Below the pieces are notes generated by a model. That model searched no databases and was not told where the DNA came from. It saw only the letters and a list, made by a program, of their open reading frames with translations. A stretch of 64,000 nucleotides of DNA from Xylanibacter ruminicola (GTDB taxonomy: Bacteria; Bacteroidota; Bacteroidia; Bacteroidales; Bacteroidaceae), in contig NZ_FNRF01000007.1 in assembly GCF_900107775.1 (NCBI RefSeq), forward strand, positions 62,001 through 126,000, read 5' to 3'. A program made the position numbers and the translations under genes. Below, piece by piece: positions 1 through 7,518 of the stretch (the first letter of the stretch is position 1; every line of letters starts with the position of its first letter).

Positions 1-694
1 CCAGATCCTGCGTTAACGACAGACCTAACCCAGTTCCATTTGTCTGATGCTGTCGGTAATCGCCATCATGAAAGCGTTTAAATAGGTGTTTCATCTGTTT
101 GGCAGAGATACCATCGCCATCGTCGCTCACCTTGATTTCTACCTCGTCGTATTTATCGTTGGTGATGGCGCTGATCGACACGGTGCCACCTTCTTTGCCA
201 TATTTGGCTGCGTTAGATAATAAGTTATAGATAATCTTATCCAACTTGTCGGTATCAATCCAGCCCATCATGCTTTCTGGCTGACAGTTGATACTGAACT
301 TCATGTCTTTCTTGCCAATAAGTGGCTCCAAGCATTCGGCGGTTTGGCGTATATACTTCATCACATCACCCTGAGCAACCAGCAACCGTAGCTGGCCCGC
401 ATCAGATTTGCTGGTTTCCAGAATCTGCTGTAACAGTCTCACCATGCGCTGAATGTTGAATTGCATCAAGTCGTATTCATGACTGTACTGCGGTTCGGTG
501 TCGCGCAACTTGTCGACAGAGGCCGAGATGACTGATAGGGGAGTTAGAAGCTCGTGCGTAATATTTGTAAATATGGCGCTGAGTCGTAATCTTCTTCGCA
601 CTTTTTGGCTTCGCAGGAATAAACGTCTTCCTACGAGGAGAATAATGGTCAGAATTACCATTATGATGAGGGCTAATAGTAAACGGTTGTCCAT
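1..694 (-). CDS. sensor histidine kinase, C-terminus beyond the window
   Basis: Membrane-anchored histidine kinase that would phosphorylate a response regulator not seen here. The reading frame from ATG at 694 gives one N-terminal membrane helix (about residues 4-22), a basic linker, a HisKA H-box reading HELLTPL, and the HATPase N-box (NLLSNAAKYG), DGDG and GTGLGLS motifs. It runs off the left edge still open, so a receiver domain could follow. There is no periplasmic sensor domain before the helix. The start is supported by a promoter just upstream (717-747), so the short N-terminus looks real. The H-box resembles that of Bacteroidales hybrid two-component systems, but the hybrid nature is inferred. 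Confidence 0.85.
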   Translation of the reverse strand, partial: MDNRLLLALIIMVILTIILLVGRRLFLRSQKVRRRLRLSAIFTNITHELLTPLSVISASVDKLRDTEPQYSHEYDLMQFNIQRMVRLLQQILETSKSDAGQLRLLVAQGDVMKYIRQTAECLEPLIGKKDMKFSINCQPESMMGWIDTDKLDKIIYNLLSNAAKYGKEGGTVSISAITNDKYDEVEIKVSDDGDGISAKQMKHLFKRFHDGDYRQHQTNGTGLGLSLTQDL

Positions 695-716
695 ACTTTT
701 ATAATTATTGGTTGTG

Positions 717-747
717 CAAAAATAGTTATTTTTTCGATATCAATCAA
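717..747 (-). promoter_or_regulatory. promoter of the sensor kinase gene
   Basis: Read on the minus strand: TTG at 745-747, a 20-bp spacer, then TATTTTTG at 717-724. This fits the Bacteroidota housekeeping consensus. It leaves a leader of about 15 nt before ATG 694. Confidence 0.6.
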
Positions 748-880
748 CTTTTTTCGATAAAATTCGTCGTTTTAAGCGTTAAAATGTATAAAATTGGTGA
801 TTTTGTGTTCATTTTGCGTTAATTCACGCATTTTCAACAACAAAAAACTTAAATTAAACATCCATTTCAAAAACTTGCCA

Positions 881-990
881 TATCTTTGCATCAGAAAAAG
901 ATTTTAATGGTTAAGGTTTATGGTTGATTAATTTAGTTTTTTAAGTAATTTTTTTGGGGAAAAGGTTCGTCGTGAGACGAGCCTTTTCTC
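881..990 (+). ncRNA. possible short transcript ending in a strong hairpin
   Basis: TATCTTTG at 881-888 matches the Bacteroidota -7 box on the plus strand. About 70 nt further comes a perfect 13-bp hairpin at 959-988. Only tiny ORFs lie between, so a small RNA of about 95 nt, running to the trxB stop, is possible. No good -33 box is seen, and the hairpin may serve only as the trxB terminator. The rest of 695-997 is AT-rich and shows no gene. Confidence 0.3.
959..988. terminator. hairpin downstream of trxB
   Basis: Arms 959-971 and 976-988 pair over 13 bp (one G-U) around a GTGA loop. The stem contains GAAAAGG/CCTTTTC, so it carries its own T-run in either direction. It lies just past the trxB stop and is likely bidirectional. 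Neither side has a long external T tract. Confidence 0.6.
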
Positions 991-997
991 ATTTATA

Positions 998-1930
998 TTA
1001 CTTATTCAACAAGAATCTCTCAGCCTCGATAGCCGCCTGGCAACCTGAACCTGCAGCAGAGATAGCCTGACGATATACAGGGTCGGCGCAGTCGCCAGCT
1101 ACGAATACACCAGGAACCTTGGTCTTAGGTGTTCCGTCAATCTTCTTCAGATAGCCTGTTTCGTCCATATCCAGCCACTCCTTAAAGATGTCGGTATTGG
1201 GCTTATGGCCAATAGCCAGGAAGAAGCCGTCGATAGCAATGTCAACCAGTTCCTCATCGTCTTCACCCTTACGCTTAACCAGATGGGCACCTTCGACACC
1301 ATTCTCGCCATAAAGACCAAGGGTGTTATGCTCGAACAGAATCTCGATGTTCTCGTTCTCCTTCACACGCTGCTGCATCACCTGTGAGGCGCGAAGGAAT
1401 GGCTTGCGTACAATCAGATATACCTTCTTGGCCAATCCTGCCAGGTAAAGGGCGTCCTCACAAGCTGTATCGCCACCACCAACTACGGCAACTGTCTTCT
1501 TGCGATAGAAGAATCCGTCGCAGGTAGCGCAGGCTGATACGCCCTGTCCGTTATACTTGCGCTCATCGTCGAGACCTAAGTACTTGGCTGAGGCGCCTGT
1601 AGCGATAATCACGGTGTCGGCCTCAATCTCTGTACCGTCATCGGCTGTGCATACGTAGGGGGCCTTTGAGAAGTCGACCTTCACAATCTCGCCGTTACGG
1701 ATATCGGTTCCAAAGCGCTGAGCCTGCTCCAGCAGGTCCATCATCATCTGGTTGCCGTCAACACCCTGAGGATAGCCAGGGAAATTCTCAACCTCAGTGG
1801 TCTGAGTGAGCTGTCCGCCAGGCTGCATGCCGCTATACTCGATTGGACTCAAGTTGGCACGCGAGGCGTAAATGGCAGCTGTATATCCAGCAGGACCGCT
1901 ACCGATAATTAAACACTTAGTATGTTCCAT
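998..1930 (-). CDS. trxB: thioredoxin-disulfide reductase
   Basis: Cytoplasmic flavoenzyme that passes electrons from NADPH through FAD and a redox-active disulfide to thioredoxin. It has the FAD dinucleotide motif GSGPAG (residues 10-15), the active-site pair CATC (134-137), the NADPH motif GGGDTA (151-156) and a C-terminal FAD motif around VFVAGDC. At 310 residues it is full length. The hairpin at 959-988 lies after its stop. It is followed upstream by a glutathione peroxidase gene on the same strand, which suggests a thiol/peroxide defence neighbourhood. Confidence 0.97.
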   Translation of the reverse strand: MEHTKCLIIGSGPAGYTAAIYASRANLSPIEYSGMQPGGQLTQTTEVENFPGYPQGVDGNQMMMDLLEQAQRFGTDIRNGEIVKVDFSKAPYVCTADDGTEIEADTVIIATGASAKYLGLDDERKYNGQGVSACATCDGFFYRKKTVAVVGGGDTACEDALYLAGLAKKVYLIVRKPFLRASQVMQQRVKENENIEILFEHNTLGLYGENGVEGAHLVKRKGEDDEELVDIAIDGFFLAIGHKPNTDIFKEWLDMDETGYLKKIDGTPKTKVPGVFVAGDCADPVYRQAISAAGSGCQAAIEAERFLLNK

Positions 1931-1959
1931 ATGATATCTGTTTATTTATATGTTGGCTA

Positions 1960-2511
1960 TTACTTAAGCAGCTCTTCAATCTGCTTGGCAATATTCTCAA
2001 TATTCTCAGTAGGCTCAAAACGAGCAACAACCTGTCCCTTCTTGTTAATCAGGAACTTAGTGAAATTCCACTTAATGTCAGCCTTCTGCTTATAGTCAGG
2101 ATCCTCTTTCGAGAGCATGTCGTCGAGAATAGGAGCAATCTTGTGGCTCATGTCCCAACCAGCAAAGCCCTTCTGCTCCTGCAGGAACTTGTACAGAGGA
2201 TCGGCGTCGTCGCCATTTACCTTAATCTTCTTAAAGCGTGGGAACTCAGTACCAAAGTTCAGCTTGCAGAACTCGTGGATACTCTCATCGGTACCAGGTG
2301 CCTGCTGTCCGAACTGGTTGCAGGGGAAGTCGAGAATCTCGAAACCCTGACTATGATACTGCTCATAGAGTTTCTCCAGTTCATCGTATTGTGGAGTGAA
2401 TCCACACTTAGTTGCTGTGTTTACAATCAGCAGCACCTCGTTGGCGTACTCTTTCAGAGATACGTCTTTTCCTTTTCTGTCCTTGACAGTGAAGTCATAA
2501 ACTGTTTTCAT
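1960..2511 (-). CDS. glutathione peroxidase family thiol peroxidase
   Basis: Reduces hydroperoxides with a catalytic cysteine; bacterial members without selenium usually take electrons from thioredoxin, which fits the trxB neighbour. The peroxidatic Cys is residue 36 (NTATKCGFTP), the glutamine region is FPCNQFGQQ (62-70), and WNFTKFL carries the Trp and Asn of the tetrad. I start it at ATG 2511, giving 183 residues. A longer in-frame ORF begins at 2574, but that extension runs into the L31 terminator hairpin and has no homology-like content. Confidence 0.93.
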   Translation of the reverse strand: MKTVYDFTVKDRKGKDVSLKEYANEVLLIVNTATKCGFTPQYDELEKLYEQYHSQGFEILDFPCNQFGQQAPGTDESIHEFCKLNFGTEFPRFKKIKVNGDDADPLYKFLQEQKGFAGWDMSHKIAPILDDMLSKEDPDYKQKADIKWNFTKFLINKKGQVVARFEPTENIENIAKQIEELLK

Positions 2512-2544
2512 ATCGTGTTGTAATAATATTCGGGTTGTTGTAAT

Positions 2545-2594
2545 AAAAAAAAGATGCGGCCTTGGCATATGCAACTACCATGGACGCATCTTTT
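2545..2594 (-). terminator. rho-independent terminator of the L31 gene
   Basis: On the minus strand the stem AAAAGATGCG / CGCATCTTTT (10 bp plus two further C-G pairs) is followed by a run of eight T (2545-2552). It lies 21 bp after the L31 stop and upstream of the peroxidase start at 2511. Confidence 0.75.
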
Positions 2595-2615
2595 AATGTT
2601 CTTTGCGGTTTTATC

Positions 2616-2870
2616 TTACTTCTTCGCAGCCTTACCGTAGCGGCTCATGAACTTATCAACACGTCCTGCAGTGTCAACGAGCTTGCTCTTACCTGTGTAG
2701 AATGGGTGAGAGGTGCTTGAAATTTCGACTTTTACCACTGGGTAAGTTTCGCCTTCGAACTCTACAGTGTCATTTGTCTTTGCAGTAGACTTCGTAAGGA
2801 ACATATCGCCGTTGGACATATCCTTGAATACGACGGGGCGATAGTTTTCTGGATGAATACCTTTTTTCAT
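2616..2870 (-). CDS. rpmE: 50S ribosomal protein L31 type B
   Basis: Large-subunit ribosomal protein of 84 residues. The N-terminus MKKGIHPENYRPVVFKDM and the motif TSHPFYTGKSKLVDTAGRVDKF are characteristic of L31. It lacks the CxxC zinc pair of type A, which makes it the zinc-independent type B form. It is monocistronic, with its own promoter (2921-2952) and terminator (2545-2594). Confidence 0.97.
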   Translation of the reverse strand: MKKGIHPENYRPVVFKDMSNGDMFLTKSTAKTNDTVEFEGETYPVVKVEISSTSHPFYTGKSKLVDTAGRVDKFMSRYGKAAKK

Positions 2871-2920
2871 TTTGAGTTTAAATATTAATGTTAAAATACT
2901 ATTTTCGCATAAAGCGGGTG

Positions 2921-2952
2921 CAAAGTTACGAAGATTTTTCCGAATTTACAAA
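2921..2952 (-). promoter_or_regulatory. promoter of the L31 gene
   Basis: On the minus strand TTTG (2949-2952), a 20-bp spacer and TAACTTTG (2921-2928). This is a near-perfect Bacteroidota promoter about 50 bp upstream of the start codon. Confidence 0.75.
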
Positions 2953-2969
2953 CTTTTTGTGCATTTTTC

Positions 2970-3000
2970 TTTGTTTACTCAATTTTTTGTGCTATTTTTG
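2970..3000 (+). promoter_or_regulatory. promoter of the 3021-5253 operon
   Basis: TTTG at 2970-2973, 19 bp, then TATTTTTG at 2993-3000. ATG 3021 follows 20 bp later. The promoter is divergent from that of the L31 gene. Confidence 0.75.
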
Positions 3001-3020
3001 CAAGCATAAACAGTACTAAT

Positions 3021-4064
3021 ATGCGTAAATTTCAGTTTTTAACGTTTTTATTACTCCTTGTTTTGGTGGGATGCCAAGCCAAGAATAAAAAAGAGCAACA
3101 AGTGTATGGCATTGGTTTTTATAATCTTGAGAATCTTTTTGATACCACTCACGACGAAGGTAAGAACGATTATGAGTTTCTGCCTGACGGGTCGTTTAAG
3201 TGGGACACCGAGAAATATAAGTGCAAGCTGCATAACATGGCTCGCGTGCTGGCTGACATGGGTACCGATAAGTTGCCCGAGGTTGGTTGTGCTGCCATTG
3301 GTGTGGCAGAGGTTGAGAATGCCAAGTGCTTGACAGACCTATGCAATCAGCCTGCTTTGAAGGCTCGCAACTTTAAGTTCGTGCATATCGAAGGTCCCGA
3401 TCAGCGTGGTATTGATTGTGCTTTGCTTTACAATCCCCAGCTTTTTAAGGTTAATCATGTAAAGCTTGTACCTTATATATATAATAGACCAGAGGATGCC
3501 GGTCGCGCTACTCGTGGTTTCCTGGTGGTTAGTGGTACGATGGCCAAAGAGCATGTTACTATTATCGTTAATCATCTGCCATCGCGTGGTGCACCATCGT
3601 ATGCCCGTGAGGATGGTGGTTTGCAGTTGCGTGTAGTAAAAGACTCGTTGCAGAAGTATGATCCCAAGGTAAAGCTGTTTATCATGGGGGATATGAACGA
3701 TGACCCCAACGATGCATCGATGGCAAAATGCCTGGGTGCTAGACGCGAAATAAGTGAAGTAGAGGAGGGAGGACTTTATAATCCTTGGTGGAATATGTTG
3801 GCCTCTGGTCAGGGTACACTTCAGTTCCAGGGCTCATGGAACCTGTTCGATCAGATTATCCTCTCGTCGAATCTGCTCAATAAGTCAGGTAAGGAGGATT
3901 ACTCTACACTGAAACTCTTTGATTATCAGGTGTTCCGTCGCGATTACCTGATTCAGCAGGAAGGCGCATATCGTGGCAATACACTACGTACCACCGCTGG
4001 TGGCAAATGGCTGAACGGCTATAGCGATCACTTACCCACTTTGGTTTATTTGAAGAAGAACTGA
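3021..4064 (+). CDS. endonuclease/exonuclease/phosphatase family lipoprotein
   Basis: Likely surface or periplasmic lipoprotein of the DNase I-like metallophosphoesterase fold. The signal peptide ends in the lipobox LVGC with Cys18. Fold motifs are NLENLFD near the N-terminus (metal-binding Asn/Glu), a central VNHLPSRG, MGDMNDDP (the catalytic GDxN region) and the C-terminal YSDHLPTLV (SDH). At 347 residues it appears complete. It is the first gene of an overlapping trio with a uracil-DNA glycosylase-like gene and udk. The substrate cannot be told from sequence. Confidence 0.88.
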   Translation: MRKFQFLTFLLLLVLVGCQAKNKKEQQVYGIGFYNLENLFDTTHDEGKNDYEFLPDGSFKWDTEKYKCKLHNMARVLADMGTDKLPEVGCAAIGVAEVENAKCLTDLCNQPALKARNFKFVHIEGPDQRGIDCALLYNPQLFKVNHVKLVPYIYNRPEDAGRATRGFLVVSGTMAKEHVTIIVNHLPSRGAPSYAREDGGLQLRVVKDSLQKYDPKVKLFIMGDMNDDPNDASMAKCLGARREISEVEEGGLYNPWWNMLASGQGTLQFQGSWNLFDQIILSSNLLNKSGKEDYSTLKLFDYQVFRRDYLIQQEGAYRGNTLRTTAGGKWLNGYSDHLPTLVYLKKN

Positions 4065-4642
4065 TGAGCGAAATAATAGAATCACATCCCTTCGAGCCTT
4101 TTATGCCTGGGCATGCAAAGCTATTGATGCTCGGCACTTTCCCTCCTGCTGAAAAGCGATGGTGTATGCGTTTCTATTACCCCAACTTCATCAACGACAT
4201 GTGGCGAATCTTTGGCATCTGTTTCTTTGATAACAAGCAGCATTTTGTGTTGGAACAGGAGAAACGCTTTGATTTGGAACGGATAATCCCTTTCCTGAAT
4301 GAAAAAGGAATTGCCATGTATGATACGGCCACCCGTATTCGCAGAACAAAGGATAATGCTTCGGATAAGGACTTGGAGATTGTAGAAGAGACCGATCTTG
4401 ATGCCATGCTCAGAAGCTTGCCTTGCTGCGAGGCTGTGATAACAGCAGGCCAGTTGGCCACCGACGTTTTTTGTAACCATTATGGTATTAAAGGCCCTAA
4501 AGTTGGCGAATATGCAGAGTTTATACTTGACGACAGGGTGATACGACTCTATCGCATGCCAAGCAGTTCGAGGGCTTACCCCATGAAAACAGAGCGTAAA
4601 GCAGAATTTTATAACATCGTATTTAAATACTTAAGATTATGA
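4064..4642 (+). CDS. uracil-DNA glycosylase superfamily protein
   Basis: Member of the uracil-DNA glycosylase superfamily close to the Mug/TDG type, which would excise damaged or mispaired bases. Visible motifs are LGTFPP (residues 23-28), the following FYYPNFINDMWRIFG segment and a C-terminal RMPSSSRAYP, corresponding to the N-terminal catalytic motif and the DNA-intercalation loop. It has 192 residues. Its ATG overlaps the upstream stop by one base, and its own stop overlaps the udk start as ATGA, so the three genes are translationally coupled. Substrate range is not predictable. Confidence 0.82.
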   Translation: MSEIIESHPFEPFMPGHAKLLMLGTFPPAEKRWCMRFYYPNFINDMWRIFGICFFDNKQHFVLEQEKRFDLERIIPFLNEKGIAMYDTATRIRRTKDNASDKDLEIVEETDLDAMLRSLPCCEAVITAGQLATDVFCNHYGIKGPKVGEYAEFILDDRVIRLYRMPSSSRAYPMKTERKAEFYNIVFKYLRL

Positions 4643-5253
4643 CAATCATTGGAATTGCAGGCGGTACCGGTTCGGGTAAGACTACCGTAGTAAAGAGAAT
4701 ATCCAAAGCGCTGCCTCCTCATTGTGCAGCAGTTGTTCCCCTCGACTCGTATTATAATGATACTACAGGCATGACTCCCGAGGAGCGTAAGGCTATCAAC
4801 TTCGACCATCCAGACGCTTTCGACTGGAAGTTGCTCACCGAGCATATCAAGAAGTTGAAGAATGGCGAGGCTATTGAACAGCCCACCTATTCGTATATCG
4901 AGAGTAACCGCTTGAAGGAAACCGTTCATGTAGAGCCCAAGCCTGTGATTATTATCGAAGGCATCATGGCGTTGCATCACAAGAAACTACGTGATATGAT
5001 GGACTTGAAGATATTTGTAGATACTGATAGCGATGTGCGTCTGATCCGTAACATCCGTCGCGATGTGGTAGAGCGTGGACGAACAGTAGAAATGGTACTG
5101 GATCGCTACGAAAAGGTGTTGAAGCCCATGCACGAACAATTCATTGAGCCAACAAAGAAGTTTGCCGACCTGATTGTTCCCTGGGGTGGAGATAACCGCA
5201 CGGGTATCCACATCCTTAAGACATATATCGAAGGAATCGTTACGGGAGTGTAG
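4639..5253 (+). CDS. udk: uridine kinase
   Basis: Phosphorylates uridine and cytidine in pyrimidine salvage. The P-loop GGTGSGKT is at residues 8-15. The substrate region includes PLDSYYND and the FDHPDAFDW motif typical of uridine kinases, and RRDVVERGRT is the lid. At 204 residues it is full length. It is the last gene of the operon. The stop overlaps the convergent DUF308 gene by 14 bp, and no separate terminator is visible. Confidence 0.95.
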   Translation: MTIIGIAGGTGSGKTTVVKRISKALPPHCAAVVPLDSYYNDTTGMTPEERKAINFDHPDAFDWKLLTEHIKKLKNGEAIEQPTYSYIESNRLKETVHVEPKPVIIIEGIMALHHKKLRDMMDLKIFVDTDSDVRLIRNIRRDVVERGRTVEMVLDRYEKVLKPMHEQFIEPTKKFADLIVPWGGDNRTGIHILKTYIEGIVTGV

Positions 5254-5887
5254 TCACTTCCGTAACTTTTTCATCGCCATCTTTCACTTCCTCGGCTACA
5301 GGTATCTCCTGCGCTTTCTCTGCTCTACGCTTGTTAGAGTGAATCTTCAGCGAGTTGATGATTTCTGTAACTCCATAGAGCAGCGAGCACCAACCTAATA
5401 TCGTCATAGCAATGCTGGCAGGACTCATGGGTTTAATCATCACATAAAGACCAGTGAGGAGAATGAACGATGGGAATATCCAATAACCAAAGCCGATACC
5501 GCCCAGTCGGCGTGCTCTTACCAATGCCATATACTGATTGATAGCACCCAGAACCAATATGGCACCGATGATGTACATCAGGGCAGTAATAAATATAGTT
5601 GGGGTGAGGGCCAACATCAGTCCAAGGATAATACTACCCAAACCAACAAGTGGGAAAGCCGGTTTGTCACCAGCTATCACCTGTCCGTTTTCGTCCATAA
5701 TCTTATATTCGGCAACATGCTTGGTGGCATTGTAATATACCACCATCGAGATAACACCTGACAGCAGGAATAATATACCAATAGCAACTGTAATCCAAGT
5801 TACAGTATTATCTGGATACTTAATCAGCATGATACCAATGGCTATGGCGCAAATGGCACGGAAAATGGAACTCTGTAATATCTTCAT
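5240..5887 (-). CDS. DUF308 (HdeD-like) membrane protein
   Basis: Small inner-membrane protein with about six hydrophobic helices and a charged C-terminal tail after residue 185 (RRAEKAQEIPVAEEVKDGDEK in outline). The pattern of paired helices with short loops fits the DUF308/HdeD family, which is linked to acid stress in enterics; the role in Bacteroidota is unknown. It has 215 residues. It is convergent with udk and divergent from the histidine phosphatase gene, with a promoter at 5914-5945. Confidence 0.8.
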   Translation of the reverse strand: MKILQSSIFRAICAIAIGIMLIKYPDNTVTWITVAIGILFLLSGVISMVVYYNATKHVAEYKIMDENGQVIAGDKPAFPLVGLGSIILGLMLALTPTIFITALMYIIGAILVLGAINQYMALVRARRLGGIGFGYWIFPSFILLTGLYVMIKPMSPASIAMTILGWCSLLYGVTEIINSLKIHSNKRRAEKAQEIPVAEEVKDGDEKVTEVTTLP

Positions 5888-5913
5888 ATATAATAATTCT
5901 AAGTTTTACGCTG

Positions 5914-5945
5914 CAAAAATAATAAAATAAGGTGGAAAAAGCAAA
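5914..5945 (-). promoter_or_regulatory. promoter of the DUF308 gene
   Basis: Minus strand TTTG (5942-5945), 20-bp spacer, TATTTTTG (5914-5921). A plus-strand -7 box TAATTTTG at 5954-5961 serves the divergent phosphatase gene. Confidence 0.7.
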
Positions 5946-5977
5946 TTATTCTGTAATTTTGCAGCAAAATTTAATAG

Positions 5978-6487
5978 ATGATGACAACTTTATACTTAGT
6001 ACGACATGGCGAGACGGTAGATAACGCCAATCAGATTATGCAGGGACAAACTCAGGGCGAGTTGAACGAAAATGGTGTTCAGCAGGCTCGTGCGTTCAGT
6101 GAGCAGTGGAAGAATAAGGAGATTGATATTATATTGGCCAGCGATCTGAAACGCTCTATTGATACCGCCCGTATCATTGCCGAGCCACATCAGTTAGAGG
6201 TGCTTACTACGCCTTTGCTTCGTGAACGCGACTGGGGAAGCTTTACCGGGCGCTTTATTCCTGATTTGAAAGGCGAGGTTTGGCCTGATGATATCGAGAC
6301 ATTAGAAAACCTTCTTTCCAGGGCGGGCGAATTCATCGCGTATGTCAAGCAGACATTCCCCGGAAAGAAGGTGTTGGCCGTAGGCCATGGCATCATCAAC
6401 AAAGCTATACAATCATTTTACTATCAAAAGCCAATGAACGAAATTCAAAGGATGCAGAACGCCGAGGTCCGCATCCTTGAGTTGTAA
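5978..6487 (+). CDS. histidine phosphatase family protein
   Basis: Phosphoglycerate-mutase-like phosphatase using a phosphohistidine intermediate. The catalytic RHG motif is at residues 9-11 (LVRHGETVDN), the second Arg is in SDLKRSIDTA, the Glu in LRERDWG and the second His in VGHG. At 169 residues it is a little shorter than typical CobC or GpmB proteins. The substrate is open. It stands alone between divergent and convergent neighbours. Two adjacent ATG codons (5978, 5981) are possible starts. Confidence 0.87.
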   Translation: MMTTLYLVRHGETVDNANQIMQGQTQGELNENGVQQARAFSEQWKNKEIDIILASDLKRSIDTARIIAEPHQLEVLTTPLLRERDWGSFTGRFIPDLKGEVWPDDIETLENLLSRAGEFIAYVKQTFPGKKVLAVGHGIINKAIQSFYYQKPMNEIQRMQNAEVRILEL

Positions 6488-6490
6488 GTC

Positions 6491-7360
6491 TTATCGGCGT
6501 CCTCCCATGCGGCTACCCTCTGAGTGATTTGCACCAGACGAGTGGCTTGAGTTGCTGTGAGTGCTGCCGCCTATTGAGCGAGTTCCGTGAGAACTGCTGC
6601 TGTGCATGCTGCTGCTATTTGAACCACCGCGATAGCCTGAGAATGAACTGTTGTTGCGATGTGAATCAGAGTGGCGATATACATCGTCGTTACGATTGGT
6701 ATTGTTGCGACGTTCGATGTTGCGGTTGTCGTAACGGCGCTGACTGTCGTTGTGACGATAGCTGTCGTGGCGACCATCGATACGATGACTATCGTGACGA
6801 CCAGTTACACGGGTTGAACTGTGACGAGGGTTGCGGAAGTCGCCACGATTCCAGCGATCGTGCATTCCGAAGTGCTGTCTGTGAGTAGGACGGAAGTGCT
6901 CTCTGCGTCCATAGTAGTAGCCATGAGTGCCATGAATGTGCCAGGCATGTCCACCACGATAGGTTGCATAGAAGTGAGGACGGCCGAAGTAGAAGAAATC
7001 GCGATGCGGATAGCGGCGATAGATGCCGAAGTGCCAGTAACCAGCCTCCCAATAGAGTGGACGATAGAAGTAGCTGGCTGCAATGTATGCATTCCACTGC
7101 CAATCGTACAGGATATAACTCAAATCAAGATTTCTGCGCTCCCAGTAAGTGCCAAAAACATCATCGCGTCCGGCTACCCCCATCAGATAGTCGAGGTTTA
7201 TCTCGTATGCAGCCTCATACTGCTCGTCGGTGAGGTTCAGCTCGTACGCCATCTTATCGGTGAGGAACAGGGCTTCGTTGCGGGCCTGCTCGTAGCTCAT
7301 TGCACTCGCTGCCATTGTCGAGGTCAGCATCACCATCAGTGCGAAAAACATCTTCTTCAT
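6491..7360 (-). CDS. exported His/Tyr-rich low-complexity protein of unknown function
   Basis: Not recognised as a named family. It has a clear signal peptide (MKKMFFALMVMLTSTMAASA), a folded-looking region to about residue 130 with many aromatic residues, then a long tail rich in His, Arg, Ser, Asn and Gly that resembles a disordered or surface-associated segment. The tail has degenerate repeats such as GRHDSHR and GRHDSYR. Metal binding is possible from the histidine content but is inference. Opposite-strand ORFs over this region come from the biased composition. A likely promoter lies at 7409-7440. Confidence 0.75.
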   Translation of the reverse strand: MKKMFFALMVMLTSTMAASAMSYEQARNEALFLTDKMAYELNLTDEQYEAAYEINLDYLMGVAGRDDVFGTYWERRNLDLSYILYDWQWNAYIAASYFYRPLYWEAGYWHFGIYRRYPHRDFFYFGRPHFYATYRGGHAWHIHGTHGYYYGRREHFRPTHRQHFGMHDRWNRGDFRNPRHSSTRVTGRHDSHRIDGRHDSYRHNDSQRRYDNRNIERRNNTNRNDDVYRHSDSHRNNSSFSGYRGGSNSSSMHSSSSHGTRSIGGSTHSNSSHSSGANHSEGSRMGGRR

Positions 7361-7408
7361 AATCGTATCATTTAAATGGTTTCACATTCTGTTTTGTTAA
7401 TCACAGTG

Positions 7409-7440
7409 CAAAGAAACAACATTTTGGGTTTATACGCAAA
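7409..7440 (-). promoter_or_regulatory. promoter of the His-rich exported protein gene
   Basis: Minus strand TTTG (7437-7440), 20-bp spacer, then TTTCTTTG (7409-7416), one base off the TAnnTTTG consensus. Confidence 0.45.
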
Positions 7441-7502
7441 GGATTTTCCCTAATAAGGTAGAGGAAATTCCCTAAAAGTATTTTTAAGAAAGAAAAAATT
7501 CG

Positions 7503-7510
7503 TATCTTTG
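7503..7510 (+). promoter_or_regulatory. -7 box of the Wzi-like gene
   Basis: TATCTTTG lies only 8 bp before ATG 7519, so the transcript should have almost no leader. A T-rich block near 7481-7485 could serve as the -33 element. Confidence 0.5.
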
Positions 7511-7518
7511 CCCCCAGT

